DNA of 64,000 bases, from assembly GCA_022709695.1 (NCBI GenBank), contig JAKLII010000001.1, positions 336,881 to 400,880 of the forward strand. Direction: 5' to 3'. Below are positions 35,115 through 44,353 of the stretch, piece after piece. Numbering within the stretch: position 1 is the first letter of the stretch; each line of letters starts with the position of its first letter. Below the pieces are notes generated by a model. It was not told the origin of the DNA and searched no databases. It was given only the letters and a program-made list of their open reading frames with translations. The position numbers and the translations under genes are program-made. Source of the stretch: Bacteroidota bacterium (lineage in GTDB: Bacteria; Bacteroidota; Bacteroidia; Bacteroidales; SKPS01).

Positions 35115-35848
35115 GTGAGGTAAGCCTTGATATCAAACAACTGCTTCAACTGATCTATCTCGATGTATACGAAGGGGTTACTCCCTTCATTCAATACACC
35201 CGGGGCGATCAGGGGCTGGAGATCCGGTCGGTGAAGATCAGGGCCGGCAATATCCCCTTTGATGCGGAGGGAAAGATCGTTGTGAATGATGATCTGCTGA
35301 AAGAACCGCTGCTGGCGGCTGACAACGTTTGGCAGGTGGAGGTGGCTTTTGGGGAGGATCTTCCTGACCATGCCAGCGGAGGTTACAACCTGTCGGTTGC
35401 AGAGCTGTTCAGCTCCGGTACAAATGCACCCTGCACCCTGTTTCACACACTTCCTGTCCGAATACTTCAGAATGCAGGAAAAACAACCACACAATGGTTG
35501 AAAACGGCCGGAATTTATGAAATCGGACAATTGTGTGTGATGACCGATGAAGCACTCCGTAAACTGGTAAGTGAACGTCCACGGATCAATCTTATTGAAC
35601 TGCGCACCAAAGCCCGGCTGCTGGAATCACCCATACCGGCACTGCCTGCAAAAATCACTACAAGGGAATCGTTGTATACCCTTTCGCGCCTCACCGTTAA
35701 AGAGTTACTCTCCAGATTTCCGGCAGGAACCATGGATGCCAGAGGGTGCAGATCATTGCTGAATTATCTGGGCCTCCTGGCAACCTGTGTGAACGACAGG
35801 TTCCTCAGAAAGAAAGGATTGGAGTGGCTGAAGAGAAATTGGGGATGA
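35111..35848 (+). CDS. Unknown cytosolic protein, cassette gene 3, with helical repeats
   Basis: A 245-residue protein unrelated in sequence to the other two. The N-terminal part (about 1-105) looks alpha/beta (SLDIKQLLQLIYLDVYEGVTPFIQ, NNWQVEVAFG-like strand). The C-terminal part has two helical units with helix-hairpin-helix character: WLKTAGIYEIGQLCVMTDEALRKL (about 137-160) and LYTLSRLTVKELLSRFPAGTMDARG (about 187-215). Such units bind DNA or proteins in other families (inference). The start ATG overlaps the stop of gene 2. Confidence 0.72.
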   Translation: MSEVSLDIKQLLQLIYLDVYEGVTPFIQYTRGDQGLEIRSVKIRAGNIPFDAEGKIVVNDDLLKEPLLAADNVWQVEVAFGEDLPDHASGGYNLSVAELFSSGTNAPCTLFHTLPVRILQNAGKTTTQWLKTAGIYEIGQLCVMTDEALRKLVSERPRINLIELRTKARLLESPIPALPAKITTRESLYTLSRLTVKELLSRFPAGTMDARGCRSLLNYLGLLATCVNDRFLRKKGLEWLKRNWG

Positions 35849-35864
35849 AGGCTTTAGGATTTAT

Positions 35865-35902
35865 GTTCAAGGATCAAAGATCAAGGATCAAAGAATTTTG
35901 TT
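35865..35902 (+). repeat. Heptad tract after cassette gene 3
   Basis: CAAGGAT, CAAAGAT, CAAGGAT and CAAAG units begin about 20 bases after the stop codon. Confidence 0.7.
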
Positions 35903-35997
35903 TACAGTTCAGATTACTAATTGAACGCTTGATGGTGTCTTATAGGGTGGTATGGAGGATGAAACGGGTAAATTTGCAGCGTTTTATTCTCTGTGTA

Positions 35998-36378
35998 TTA
36001 TTTGTATTTTGCTCCTTTTAGATCTGACTTTCTTAAATAAGTCTGAAGACTACTTATCTGAGATGAAATTTTTCTTGTCAGATCAAGCAAAGTCTTCATC
36101 TGATCTTCATTGATATAGCCAAAATCAAATGCTCTGTAAATCTGCGATCTGGTTTCTCCACAAGACCCTTTGGCGATGGAAAGAAATTGCAGTAACTCCT
36201 GATTGCCATTACGTTCATAACCCTCTGCGATGTTATCCATCACACTGCCTGCTGAACTTAAAATCTGGGACCTGAATCTAAAATCCACATTGGATGTACT
36301 GCTATGCATTGTTCGAAATACAATGAATGACAATCTTCTGGCATCACTCCAAATCGCAAGGTCTTCAAAGCATCCCAT
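35998..36378 (-). CDS. Four-helix bundle protein (23S rRNA intervening-sequence-protein family)
   Basis: A 126-residue, all-helical protein. It matches the family pattern FEDLAIWSDARRL, FRSQILSSAGSVMDNIAEGYER, FLSIAKGSCGETRSQIYRAFDFGYI and SSLQTYL. The family was first seen in rRNA intervening sequences but is widespread as stand-alone genes in Bacteroidota; its function is unknown. There is no rRNA here. It is an orphan next to repeat tracts. Confidence 0.9.
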   Translation of the reverse strand: MGCFEDLAIWSDARRLSFIVFRTMHSSTSNVDFRFRSQILSSAGSVMDNIAEGYERNGNQELLQFLSIAKGSCGETRSQIYRAFDFGYINEDQMKTLLDLTRKISSQISSLQTYLRKSDLKGAKYK

Positions 36379-36596
36379 TCCCTATCCATTTTTAATTTTT
36401 CCTGCTGAACATTCCGATATTCTATAGTTGATTAAAAGCCTGAAAAAGGAGATTTCATCAGAAAAAAAGAAAGAAAAATCACCCATCCGGCGCCCATCAA
36501 CGCCAAAAACCGAACCCTTTTGCCATGTTTATCAATGGGTTTCTTTGAATCCGCAATAGCTACAAAGCTCCTATATCACCCTTAAGACATCGTCTT
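36379..36596. other. Gene-free stretch
   Basis: A-rich sequence with no coding signal, hairpin or repeat that I can support. Confidence 0.5.
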
Positions 36597-36727
36597 TAAT
36601 GTTGATCCTCTATCATTGATCTTTGAACATTGATCTTTGAATTTTGATCCTTGATCATCGATCTTTGAACTTTGATCCTTGATCTTTGATCCTTGATCCT
36701 TAATCCATGATCTTTGATCATTGATCC
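36597..36727 (-). repeat. Heptad tract running into the esterase-like gene stop
   Basis: About fifteen degenerate 7-bp units (TTGATCT, TTGAACA, TTGATCC, TTAATCC on the plus strand). The TGA stop of the adjacent minus-strand gene lies within GATCAATGATCAAAG, the first unit in the gene's reading direction. Confidence 0.8.
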
Positions 36728-38331
36728 ACAAAAATCCTTCCCCGCCTCACCAATCCATCGGGTGCAGTGGTGTATGCTGTGATGGATTTTGAGCCGGCTC
36801 CCCTGATCCACACCACATCAGCCCAGGCGCTTCCGCTGCGGGTGATGAGTCCCCCATCTGCCACCCACTGTACAGGCTGATTCTGGTAGTTGGTGAGGAT
36901 GTACCGGGCGGTCTTCAGGGTGTCGGTAATCTTTTCAGGGCCGCTGAGCTTCAGTGCCGGCTCCGAGAGCACCTTATACATCATGGCCGACATCTCCCTG
37001 AGGATCATCGGGTACACTGCCGTATCATCGTCCTGTGGCTCATGCATCCCCCCGGGAATAGTGATCAGCCTCGCTTCGATCCCCACCTCCTTCATCCGGT
37101 CGTACACCTGCCTGGAGCCATACACCTTGCCCGTGAAAAACGACGCCAGGGTGCGGTTCACATTGGTAAAGGGGTAGTCGTGGCCATAGGGAACGATTCG
37201 GTCAGCTGTGCCGTGGATCAGCAGTGCCGGAACCCGGTTCTTGGCATCGATGATATTGAGATCGGTAACCGCACCCCACAGGTTTACCACCCCGATGATT
37301 TTGTATTTCCCCTTGTTTTTGTTGGAAGAACAGTTGAGGCAGCCCAGCTCCTGTTTCAGTCCGAACAGCCCCCCACCGGTGCTCTGCCACTTTTCGTCGT
37401 CATCCATGTACGCCGCAAACAGCGACAGGAACCCTCCCGCGCTGTTGCCGGCTACAAAAACCCTCTGCGGATCAAACCCATAGGTGCTGCTGTGGTCTGA
37501 AAGGTAACGCAGGGCAGCTTTCACATCCTGGACGCCACGGTACATGCACCGCTCGAGCTGGGAGTACATGCCCGGAATAGCGGGATAACCGATACGGTAA
37601 TTAACCGAGGCCACCAGATAGCCACATTTGGCATAGTGGATGGCCATATCACGCACCAGGTCATCGCGCTTGTCGCCCAGGATGAAGGCACCGCCATGGA
37701 TCAGCAACAGCAGCGGCCTGTTCTCTACCGGGTCGCCGGAGGCAGAATAGAGGTCCAGGTCGAGTCGGATGCTGTCGGTGAATACATTTTTGGTCACATC
37801 CCCCAGCACATCCAGCACAATGCCGGCATAGGCCTCCGGCTTCAGGTTGGCCACCGGCTTCGAGGCATAATATCCTGATGCATAGCCATATACCTTCTCC
37901 ACCCGCACGTACCGGTCAAAAACCGGCTGACTGTATCGTCCGGGATAGGCCGGCGGAGTGCCCGGATTGTATTTCCGCAAACGGATCGCAGGGCCACGGC
38001 GCGGGGTGAGCAGGTAATCCTCCCCATCCTCCGATAACCGCCCGGTCAGACGAAAATCCTTCAAACCGCTGAGTTCGAATTTCCAGCCCCGCAAGCCGCG
38101 TGAAGCGGTAAAAGGGGCCGGCGCCGAAGCAGCAGCACCGGTATAGATGTACTCGCCTGAGAGTTCTTTACCTCCCGATTTGAACATCAGGGCAACCGGG
38201 TACCGGTCGGCCAGATACCAGACACCGGTTTTTACCGTGGTTACCTCGCTGATTTTCGGTGAACAGCCGGCGCCGAACCACAATACCGGCAACATCATCA
38301 TGAAAAGGAAAATTCTGAAGGATCGATTCAT
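36718..38331 (-). CDS. Alpha/beta-hydrolase (esterase-like) lipoprotein
   Basis: A 537-residue predicted lipoprotein: MNRSFRIFLFMMMLPVLWFGAGC with lipobox Cys at 23. A unique N-terminal domain (about 25-150) is followed by an esterase/lipase-type hydrolase. It has the oxyanion motif HGGAF, nucleophile elbow GNSAGG, Asp in HGTADRIVP and His in PGGMHEPQDD. A final beta domain of about 80 residues ends at the stop codon inside a repeat. The substrate is unknown; carbohydrate-ester or lipid-ester hydrolysis at the outer membrane is plausible. Confidence 0.85.
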   Translation of the reverse strand: MNRSFRIFLFMMMLPVLWFGAGCSPKISEVTTVKTGVWYLADRYPVALMFKSGGKELSGEYIYTGAAASAPAPFTASRGLRGWKFELSGLKDFRLTGRLSEDGEDYLLTPRRGPAIRLRKYNPGTPPAYPGRYSQPVFDRYVRVEKVYGYASGYYASKPVANLKPEAYAGIVLDVLGDVTKNVFTDSIRLDLDLYSASGDPVENRPLLLLIHGGAFILGDKRDDLVRDMAIHYAKCGYLVASVNYRIGYPAIPGMYSQLERCMYRGVQDVKAALRYLSDHSSTYGFDPQRVFVAGNSAGGFLSLFAAYMDDDEKWQSTGGGLFGLKQELGCLNCSSNKNKGKYKIIGVVNLWGAVTDLNIIDAKNRVPALLIHGTADRIVPYGHDYPFTNVNRTLASFFTGKVYGSRQVYDRMKEVGIEARLITIPGGMHEPQDDDTAVYPMILREMSAMMYKVLSEPALKLSGPEKITDTLKTARYILTNYQNQPVQWVADGGLITRSGSAWADVVWIRGAGSKSITAYTTAPDGLVRRGRIFVDQ

Positions 38332-38517
38332 TTTCTATGTCAGTTAATTATTCGCAAAGTTTGCACACTGATCATACGGATATAGCTGATAAACGCAGAT
38401 TTGCGCCTGCCAGATACAACTCTTAGACGATTTTTTTCATTGAAAGTAATAAGCTGATTCATTTCTTCTGCCGGAAACCATAGGGTTATCCCGGCGAATA
38501 ACTGGTCAGTGGTAACA

Positions 38518-39723
38518 TCAGATACCAAGTTCTTTACGGATTTTCTTCGGAACGCCCTCTTCATGCAGCATAATGGAGATGGTCTTCAGCTTCACATAGG
38601 CCTCTGATACATAGAGATATCCGCCGTATGGGTTGTTGTCGGTGCCCCAGGAGTTTTTCACAATGTAGTATTTGGTGCCGTTCTGATCTTTAGCCCGCCC
38701 TACAATATGCATCCCGTGGTCGTCGGTGGTGAGGTAGTTGTCGAACTCGGCCTGGCGCATCTCAGGGGTAATCACTTTTTCCTTCACCGGCGATTTGAAG
38801 CTATACAGCATGTCGTCCTTCTCCTTCTGGGTCATCTGCTCCCACCGCGAACGCTCCATGCCTGCGGTTTCCTGGAATGAGGTTTCGGGGACGATGGCCA
38901 CACCGTTGCGGTGGGAAAAACCCTTCTCGCTGATGTCGGCCCCCCAAACCACCGTATAGCCGTTGTCGAGGGCAAAGTCAATCACCTCGATCATTTGATC
39001 GAGCTCCACATTCCACGCCTGCCCGTAGTTCCAGTTATCGGGCACCTCCATCACAAAGGGCTTGTAAAGAGGGACATAGTTGAATGATGTGATCTGCACA
39101 TAATCTTCAGGCTTGATCTCCAGCTTTTCAGCAAACGTGCGCGGGGTATACTTTCTGCCATTGGATTCGAATTCGGCCGGGATTTTTCCCAGATAGGTTT
39201 CGATCAGCGCCTGCAGCCCCTGTTTCCATACCGGGGTAAGCTTCTTGTTCGGGTTGGTCACAATGGCATCCACGTAGGTGGCAAGAACTGCGTCCAGCTC
39301 ACCGTGGATATGGTTCTCCTCCCCGATCACCTTCCCGCTGTAGGCCTCCTCGGTGACCATACCGTACTTCCCAAGCACATAGAGGGCATCCGGTGATGCC
39401 CCTCCGGCTGCCATATTGCAGGTACCGTGCATCCTTACATAGCGCTCACCCTTTTCGGCATATACATGATGTACCACATACATTTCGGAAAGGTCGTATT
39501 CCCCCCTGCCCATCCTGAGCAGTTCCGATTCGATGAGGGAGATGGTACCGAAACTCCAGCAGGTGCTGGATCGGTACTGATTTTTGACGGGTGTTGCCGC
39601 AAGGCGAACCTCTTCTTTGAATACATACCCTTTGGTTGTGTCCTTCTGTGCCATCACAGGTGCCTGGGCTGCCATGATCAGTAAAATGCCCAGTGCCGGA
39701 ATAATGGTTTTTGTAAGTTTCAT
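38518..39723 (-). CDS. Secreted C1B-type cysteine peptidase (aminopeptidase C/bleomycin hydrolase-like)
   Basis: A 401-residue papain-fold peptidase. The start is the second ATG, MKLTKTIIPALGILLIMAAQAPVMAQ, a clean signal peptide; an ATG four codons upstream (39735) is possible. Active-site segments are QYRSSTCWSFG (Cys about residue 55), DHGMHIVG (His) and KNSWG (Asn). Cytosolic bleomycin hydrolases share these motifs, but the signal peptide makes this a periplasmic or secreted form, as is common in Bacteroidota. Confidence 0.92.
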   Translation of the reverse strand: MKLTKTIIPALGILLIMAAQAPVMAQKDTTKGYVFKEEVRLAATPVKNQYRSSTCWSFGTISLIESELLRMGRGEYDLSEMYVVHHVYAEKGERYVRMHGTCNMAAGGASPDALYVLGKYGMVTEEAYSGKVIGEENHIHGELDAVLATYVDAIVTNPNKKLTPVWKQGLQALIETYLGKIPAEFESNGRKYTPRTFAEKLEIKPEDYVQITSFNYVPLYKPFVMEVPDNWNYGQAWNVELDQMIEVIDFALDNGYTVVWGADISEKGFSHRNGVAIVPETSFQETAGMERSRWEQMTQKEKDDMLYSFKSPVKEKVITPEMRQAEFDNYLTTDDHGMHIVGRAKDQNGTKYYIVKNSWGTDNNPYGGYLYVSEAYVKLKTISIMLHEEGVPKKIRKELGI

Positions 39724-39849
39724 CTTGTAAAACATTTAATGTGATATAACTGAATTCAATTACAAAGGAACAAAATTTCAGCGATTGCACCATGCAGGCA
39801 ACGAATTACCCCCACCAATCATCTGATGTAATCAAATACATTCAATATC

Positions 39850-40821
39850 ATGAAGAACACTCTGATTATCATTGTCCTGGCATGCCTCGTACAGGCTTCA
39901 CCGGTATCCGGACAAGGTTTTTCCTTCTCCCTGCCTAACACGAACTTTTTGCTGATCCAGGGGGGAAGTGTGGAGACTAAAGCTTGGGTCTCGGTCCCAC
40001 AGGGCGATTCGGCCATACTCAGCACCACTGCCACAGGAGGAATTATTGCCTTTTTTCAGCCCTCGGTGGTAAAACAAAGCCGGTTTGTTTATCTGATCAT
40101 CATTTCCATCGACTCAGGCCTGGTGCAGCCCCAGAACTTTCAGGCCATGGCCATCTGCAACGGAACCACCCTGCAGAAAACGGTGCATGTGGAGGATGCC
40201 CATGACGGTAACGGGTACCTGCTGGTCGATTCTGCACGCTACTGGCTCGACACGGCGTTTGGTTACCTGAAACACAGCTATCCTGTGCAGAAAATCTTTC
40301 TGAACCAGATAGAAACCCTCCCCTGGATTGCTACTTTCCCCTATCCTCCCCTGTGGATCGTAACCCACCACCTGTTTGTAAGCGGCAACTGGCGTGCTAC
40401 GGTATTGTGGCACAATATGGTACCACCCGACAACTGGGAAAAAATCTTTGTGTACAATGAAGAGCTCGACAGCTGCTACGGGGTACATGTGGATTCCTAC
40501 GGACAGATGAGCATCATCGGATGTGATATCATGCATTACAACTACCAGGACACCATCACCTCCGTTCCGGATATGCCGGTGGCAGATATGGCAAGGGTCT
40601 GGCCCAACCCTGCGGAAGATGAAGTTCATATCAGCTTCCCCGAAGGCACCACCTTTCCTGTAAGGATCTGGATGGCGGATGCGACCGGACGTATCCTCCT
40701 GGAGGAATGCCTTCAAACACCTGATGCACATCTGCATACAGGCGGTTTCACACCGGGGTTATATGTCCTGCAGGCAGAAAACGGCGGTCTGCTGCTCAGG
40801 GAAAAGCTGATCCTGCGGTAA
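39850..40821 (+). CDS. T9SS type A cargo protein of unknown function
   Basis: A 323-residue exported protein with signal peptide MKNTLIIIVLACLVQASPVSGQ, a body of about 220 residues with no recognised motif, and a C-terminal type IX sorting domain (VWPNPAEDEVHISFPEG, then FTPGLYVLQAE and a final LLREKLIL strand). It should be exported across the outer membrane and attached or released after CTD cleavage. It is divergent from the C1 peptidase gene. Confidence 0.85.
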   Translation: MKNTLIIIVLACLVQASPVSGQGFSFSLPNTNFLLIQGGSVETKAWVSVPQGDSAILSTTATGGIIAFFQPSVVKQSRFVYLIIISIDSGLVQPQNFQAMAICNGTTLQKTVHVEDAHDGNGYLLVDSARYWLDTAFGYLKHSYPVQKIFLNQIETLPWIATFPYPPLWIVTHHLFVSGNWRATVLWHNMVPPDNWEKIFVYNEELDSCYGVHVDSYGQMSIIGCDIMHYNYQDTITSVPDMPVADMARVWPNPAEDEVHISFPEGTTFPVRIWMADATGRILLEECLQTPDAHLHTGGFTPGLYVLQAENGGLLLREKLILR

Positions 40822-40858
40822 AGCAGCAGCCAAAATGTCATGATCCGGCAAAGGGCCT

Positions 40859-40866
40859 TATCTTTG
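40859..40866 (+). promoter_or_regulatory. Promoter -7 element for the TPR gene
   Basis: TATCTTTG is an exact TAnnTTTG match, 32 bases before the ATG at 40899. Confidence 0.5.
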
Positions 40867-40898
40867 ATACCGGCAATGCACACCAATGCCGGTCTCAG

Positions 40899-43076
40899 AT
40901 GAACAAAAGTCAAAAGAAGGATCTTTATCGCCAGTCAGTCTGGTACATCACGCGCCAGCACTTGTCGCATGCCTTTACCGGATTAAAGCAACTGGCGGAA
41001 GAGGGGGCCGGAATGGCTGTACCGGAGAACCTGCAAGCCAGTGAAGCGATCTACCGCCAGATGCTGCAGTACTTTGTGAAGGGGGCTCCCGATCCGGAGC
41101 GCCAGAAGCAGCTGGAACAGATCATGCGGGACACCCTCACCACTGCCGACCGCATCTATACCGCCTCGCTGTCGGCACGCTCCGATTCCGTGCTGCACCA
41201 TTTGCGGAAGCAATACCGCAACGGCATCCCGATGCAGACCGCCGAGCTTGGGCGGATCAGCCGGATGATGGAGGAGGCAGACCCTTCCACCCTGCCGGAG
41301 GCCTGGGCAAAGGTGGAACGGATCTTCTTCGGCATCTGGATGGCGGATGAGCTGGACAGCGATACGGTTGCTGCCCTCCGCCAGTTTATCTGCGATCCGC
41401 ACAGCCCGGTGGAGACTGCCGTCGTATGGCTCTCTGCCCTGATCCTGCACCTGCTGGAGAAATTCTCGCTGCAGGCATGGATGGTACTGGCCGATGTATA
41501 TGAGACCAACCGGCACCAGTTGTGGCAGCGTGCCATGATCGGGATACTGCTCCCGCTGTCACGGTATAACGACCGGTTTTTCCTGTACCCGGCCATTGAG
41601 AGCCGCTTCCTGCTGATGGCAGAGGACGAGCTGTTCAGGCAGCGGCTGCAAAGGGCTGCCATCCAGCTGATCCGTGCAGGGGATACCGAAAAGATCGCGC
41701 AGCGGGTACAGGAAGAGATCATGCCCCAGATGATGAAACTTGCACCCAAAATCAGGGAAAAACTGAGCCTTGACCAGTTCCTGCAGGACGATACCGGTGA
41801 AGAGAAGAACCCCGACTGGGAGAAGTTTTTCGAAGAGTCGCCAGAGGTGTATAAAAAGCTGGAGGAGCTGAACAAGCTGCAGTCCGAGGGTGCCGATCTG
41901 TTTGTGAGCACTTTTTCCCAGCTCAAGCATTTTCCGTTTTTCAAAAGCATCCCCAACTGGTTTCTCCCCTTCATGCCGGGGCATCCGATGCTGAATCCGG
42001 ATACTGCAGAGGAAGGCCGGGGGAGTGTCTTGCGCGATTTTCTGGAGGTATTTTCCGGATTTCCGATTATCTGCAATTCTGATAAATATTCATTCGGATT
42101 CAACCTGCTAGGGCTCCCTGCCGACCAGCAGAAAATGCTCACCGGCGCCCTCTCAGCCGAGATGGAAGAGATGGCCAAAGTAGCGCAGGACGATGCCCTT
42201 GCCTCGGCATCAACCGGTTATGAAGTATTCCACCAGTTCACTCAGGATCTGTACAGGTTTATGAAACTGCACCCTTCCCATCACGAGACCGGCGACCCCT
42301 TTACCAAATATCAGCCGCTGTCGGATTCAAAGGTCATGGGGGCGGTCATGGAGGAATATCCGGAGATCGCACGCATCCTAGGCGAGTATTACTTTCAGGA
42401 GGAGCATTATCTGCAGGCAAGTTTTATCTTTCGTATGCTGGCGGAAATGCCGCAGGACACCCCCGAGCTGTATCAGAAGCTGGGGTATTGCCTTCAGATG
42501 ATCGGAGAATGGGATGATGCGATCGAATTTTACCGCAAGGCGGAGCTGTACGACACCAACACTGTTTGGAACCTGCGGAAGATCGCCTGGTGCCACCACA
42601 TGAAGGAGGATTTTCCGGCGGCCCTGGAAGCCTACCGGCAGGCGGAGCTGCTGGAACCCGGTTCGGTGCAGATCAAACTAAACATAGGCAACATCCTGCT
42701 GCAGGCGGGCGAATGGGAGGAGGCGCTGCATTACTACCTGAAAGCGGAAGAGCTGCGCCCCGGTGATATCCGCACCCTCCGTCCGGTGGCATGGAGCCTC
42801 TTTCTGCTGGGGCAGAACGACACGGCGGGGTATTATTACGAGCAGATCATGGAGCTCAGTTTCAACCACAACGACCTGCTCAACTTCGGCCATGTGAAGT
42901 TTGTGGCAGGAGAACGGGAGGAGGCTCTGAGCCTGTACCAGCGGGGCCTCCGTTTCCGCGACCAGAACCCCGATGACTTTTTCGACTCATTCCGCAACGA
43001 CCGCCAGCACCTTGAGCGTCTGGGCATAACCCCGGAAGACATCTCCTGCATGATTGATGCGATCTTTTTGGGGTAA
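40899..43076 (+). CDS. TPR-repeat protein of unknown function
   Basis: A 725-residue cytosolic protein without a signal peptide. The first 450 residues are helical and unrecognised (IYRQMLQYFVKGAPDPERQKQLEQIMRDTL and similar). The last 230 contain at least five tetratricopeptide repeats, for example PELYQKLGYCLQMIGEWDDAIEFYRKA and VQIKLNIGNILLQAGEWEEALHYYLKA. It is probably a protein-protein scaffold. It precedes the GH3 gene by 69 bases on the same strand. Confidence 0.8.
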   Translation: MNKSQKKDLYRQSVWYITRQHLSHAFTGLKQLAEEGAGMAVPENLQASEAIYRQMLQYFVKGAPDPERQKQLEQIMRDTLTTADRIYTASLSARSDSVLHHLRKQYRNGIPMQTAELGRISRMMEEADPSTLPEAWAKVERIFFGIWMADELDSDTVAALRQFICDPHSPVETAVVWLSALILHLLEKFSLQAWMVLADVYETNRHQLWQRAMIGILLPLSRYNDRFFLYPAIESRFLLMAEDELFRQRLQRAAIQLIRAGDTEKIAQRVQEEIMPQMMKLAPKIREKLSLDQFLQDDTGEEKNPDWEKFFEESPEVYKKLEELNKLQSEGADLFVSTFSQLKHFPFFKSIPNWFLPFMPGHPMLNPDTAEEGRGSVLRDFLEVFSGFPIICNSDKYSFGFNLLGLPADQQKMLTGALSAEMEEMAKVAQDDALASASTGYEVFHQFTQDLYRFMKLHPSHHETGDPFTKYQPLSDSKVMGAVMEEYPEIARILGEYYFQEEHYLQASFIFRMLAEMPQDTPELYQKLGYCLQMIGEWDDAIEFYRKAELYDTNTVWNLRKIAWCHHMKEDFPAALEAYRQAELLEPGSVQIKLNIGNILLQAGEWEEALHYYLKAEELRPGDIRTLRPVAWSLFLLGQNDTAGYYYEQIMELSFNHNDLLNFGHVKFVAGEREEALSLYQRGLRFRDQNPDDFFDSFRNDRQHLERLGITPEDISCMIDAIFLG

Positions 43077-43145
43077 AGTCCGCCGCTTCGATTTGCGGTG
43101 TATCTTTAGCCTGAGAATTTTCTGGTATACCAACAAACAGGTTGC

Positions 43146-44261
43146 ATGATTAAAAAACTGTTGTTCAGGCTCTTTGTATGCCTTCTGCTGGCCAGTCCTG
43201 CCGCGGTGGCTGCACAGAAAGCCACCCTGGAGCAGATGATCGGGCAGATGGTGATGGTGGGGATTCCCGACACCCTGGCGCCGGTGAGTGCTGCCATCCG
43301 TGAAACCCTCCGGCAGGGGAAGGCGGGCGGGATCATCCTGTTCGAGAAGAACCTCTGCAAGGACAGTACGGCCGCACGGCTGAAGAACCTAACCGCTGAC
43401 CTGCAGAGCGCCCCTCCCCTCCCCCTGCTCATCGCCATCGACCAGGAAGGGGGCAAGGTGAACCGGCTGAAACCCCGTTACGGATTTCCCGAAACGCAGA
43501 CGGCCAGCTACCTGGGGGCTCTCCATCACAACGACTCCTCGAAATACTACGCCACCATAACCGCCGAAACACTCCATTCCCTTGGAATTAACCTCAATTT
43601 TGCCCCCGTGGTGGATCTGTGTTCCAATCCCGAAAACCCGGTGATCGCAAAAAAGGAGCGGTGCTACGGCAGCGACCCCGGTCTGGTAACGCGGCAGGCC
43701 CGCATCTTTATCAGGGCACACCAGAAAAAGGGGGTACTTACGGTGCTGAAGCATTTCCCTGGACATGGCAGCTCGGGCACCGACACCCACCAGGAACTCA
43801 CCGACGTAACCCAGACCTGGAAACCCAATGAGCTGATTCCCTACGCGGAGCTGATCAGGGATCACAAGGCCGAAGGTGTCATGTCGGCTCATATCGTACA
43901 CTGTAGCCTCGATACCACCTGCCTGCCGGCTACCCTTTCGCACAGGATCATCACCGGAGTGCTCCGCGACAGCCTGGGATACGCCGGCGTGGTTTTCAGC
44001 GACGACATGCAGATGAAAGCCATCAGCAGCTACTACGGCCTTGACAGCGCCGTATTTCTCGCCATCACCGCCGGAGTGGATATCCTAGTGGTGGCCAACA
44101 ATGTGAAAGGGTCAACCGACCATCAGGCTTCAGAACTGCACCAGATGATTGTGGATATGGTCGCCAGCGGCAGAATCCCGGAAAGCAGAATCCGCGAATC
44201 CTACCTGCGGATTGTGGCCATGAAAAGAAAGGTGTATCAGGAATTTTCATGGCCTCTGTAA
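43146..44261 (+). CDS. Glycoside hydrolase family 3 protein, NagZ-like beta-N-acetylhexosaminidase
   Basis: A 371-residue single-domain GH3 enzyme. A signal peptide (MIKKLLFRLFVCLLLASPAAVAAQ) directs it to the periplasm. Conserved segments are IDQEGGKVNRL, the NagZ-type KHFPGHGSSGTDTHQEL with the His/Asp dyad, and the nucleophile loop VVFSDDMQMKAIS. NagZ-type enzymes remove GlcNAc from muropeptides; typical NagZ is cytosolic, so the signal peptide points to periplasmic or surface glycan substrates. The C-terminal GH3 domain is absent, as in NagZ. Confidence 0.88.
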   Translation: MIKKLLFRLFVCLLLASPAAVAAQKATLEQMIGQMVMVGIPDTLAPVSAAIRETLRQGKAGGIILFEKNLCKDSTAARLKNLTADLQSAPPLPLLIAIDQEGGKVNRLKPRYGFPETQTASYLGALHHNDSSKYYATITAETLHSLGINLNFAPVVDLCSNPENPVIAKKERCYGSDPGLVTRQARIFIRAHQKKGVLTVLKHFPGHGSSGTDTHQELTDVTQTWKPNELIPYAELIRDHKAEGVMSAHIVHCSLDTTCLPATLSHRIITGVLRDSLGYAGVVFSDDMQMKAISSYYGLDSAVFLAITAGVDILVVANNVKGSTDHQASELHQMIVDMVASGRIPESRIRESYLRIVAMKRKVYQEFSWPL

Positions 44262-44353
44262 CTTTATGATTTTTTGGCACGTCATTTGGTAGAAAACCGC
44301 CGGTCTGTTTAGATCTACAAATCATTCATTATCAATATTTAACATCTAACCCC

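Noticed and set aside
35998..36378. rRNA intervening sequence
   Set aside because: The four-helix bundle protein belongs to the family named for these, but there is no 23S rRNA sequence around it.
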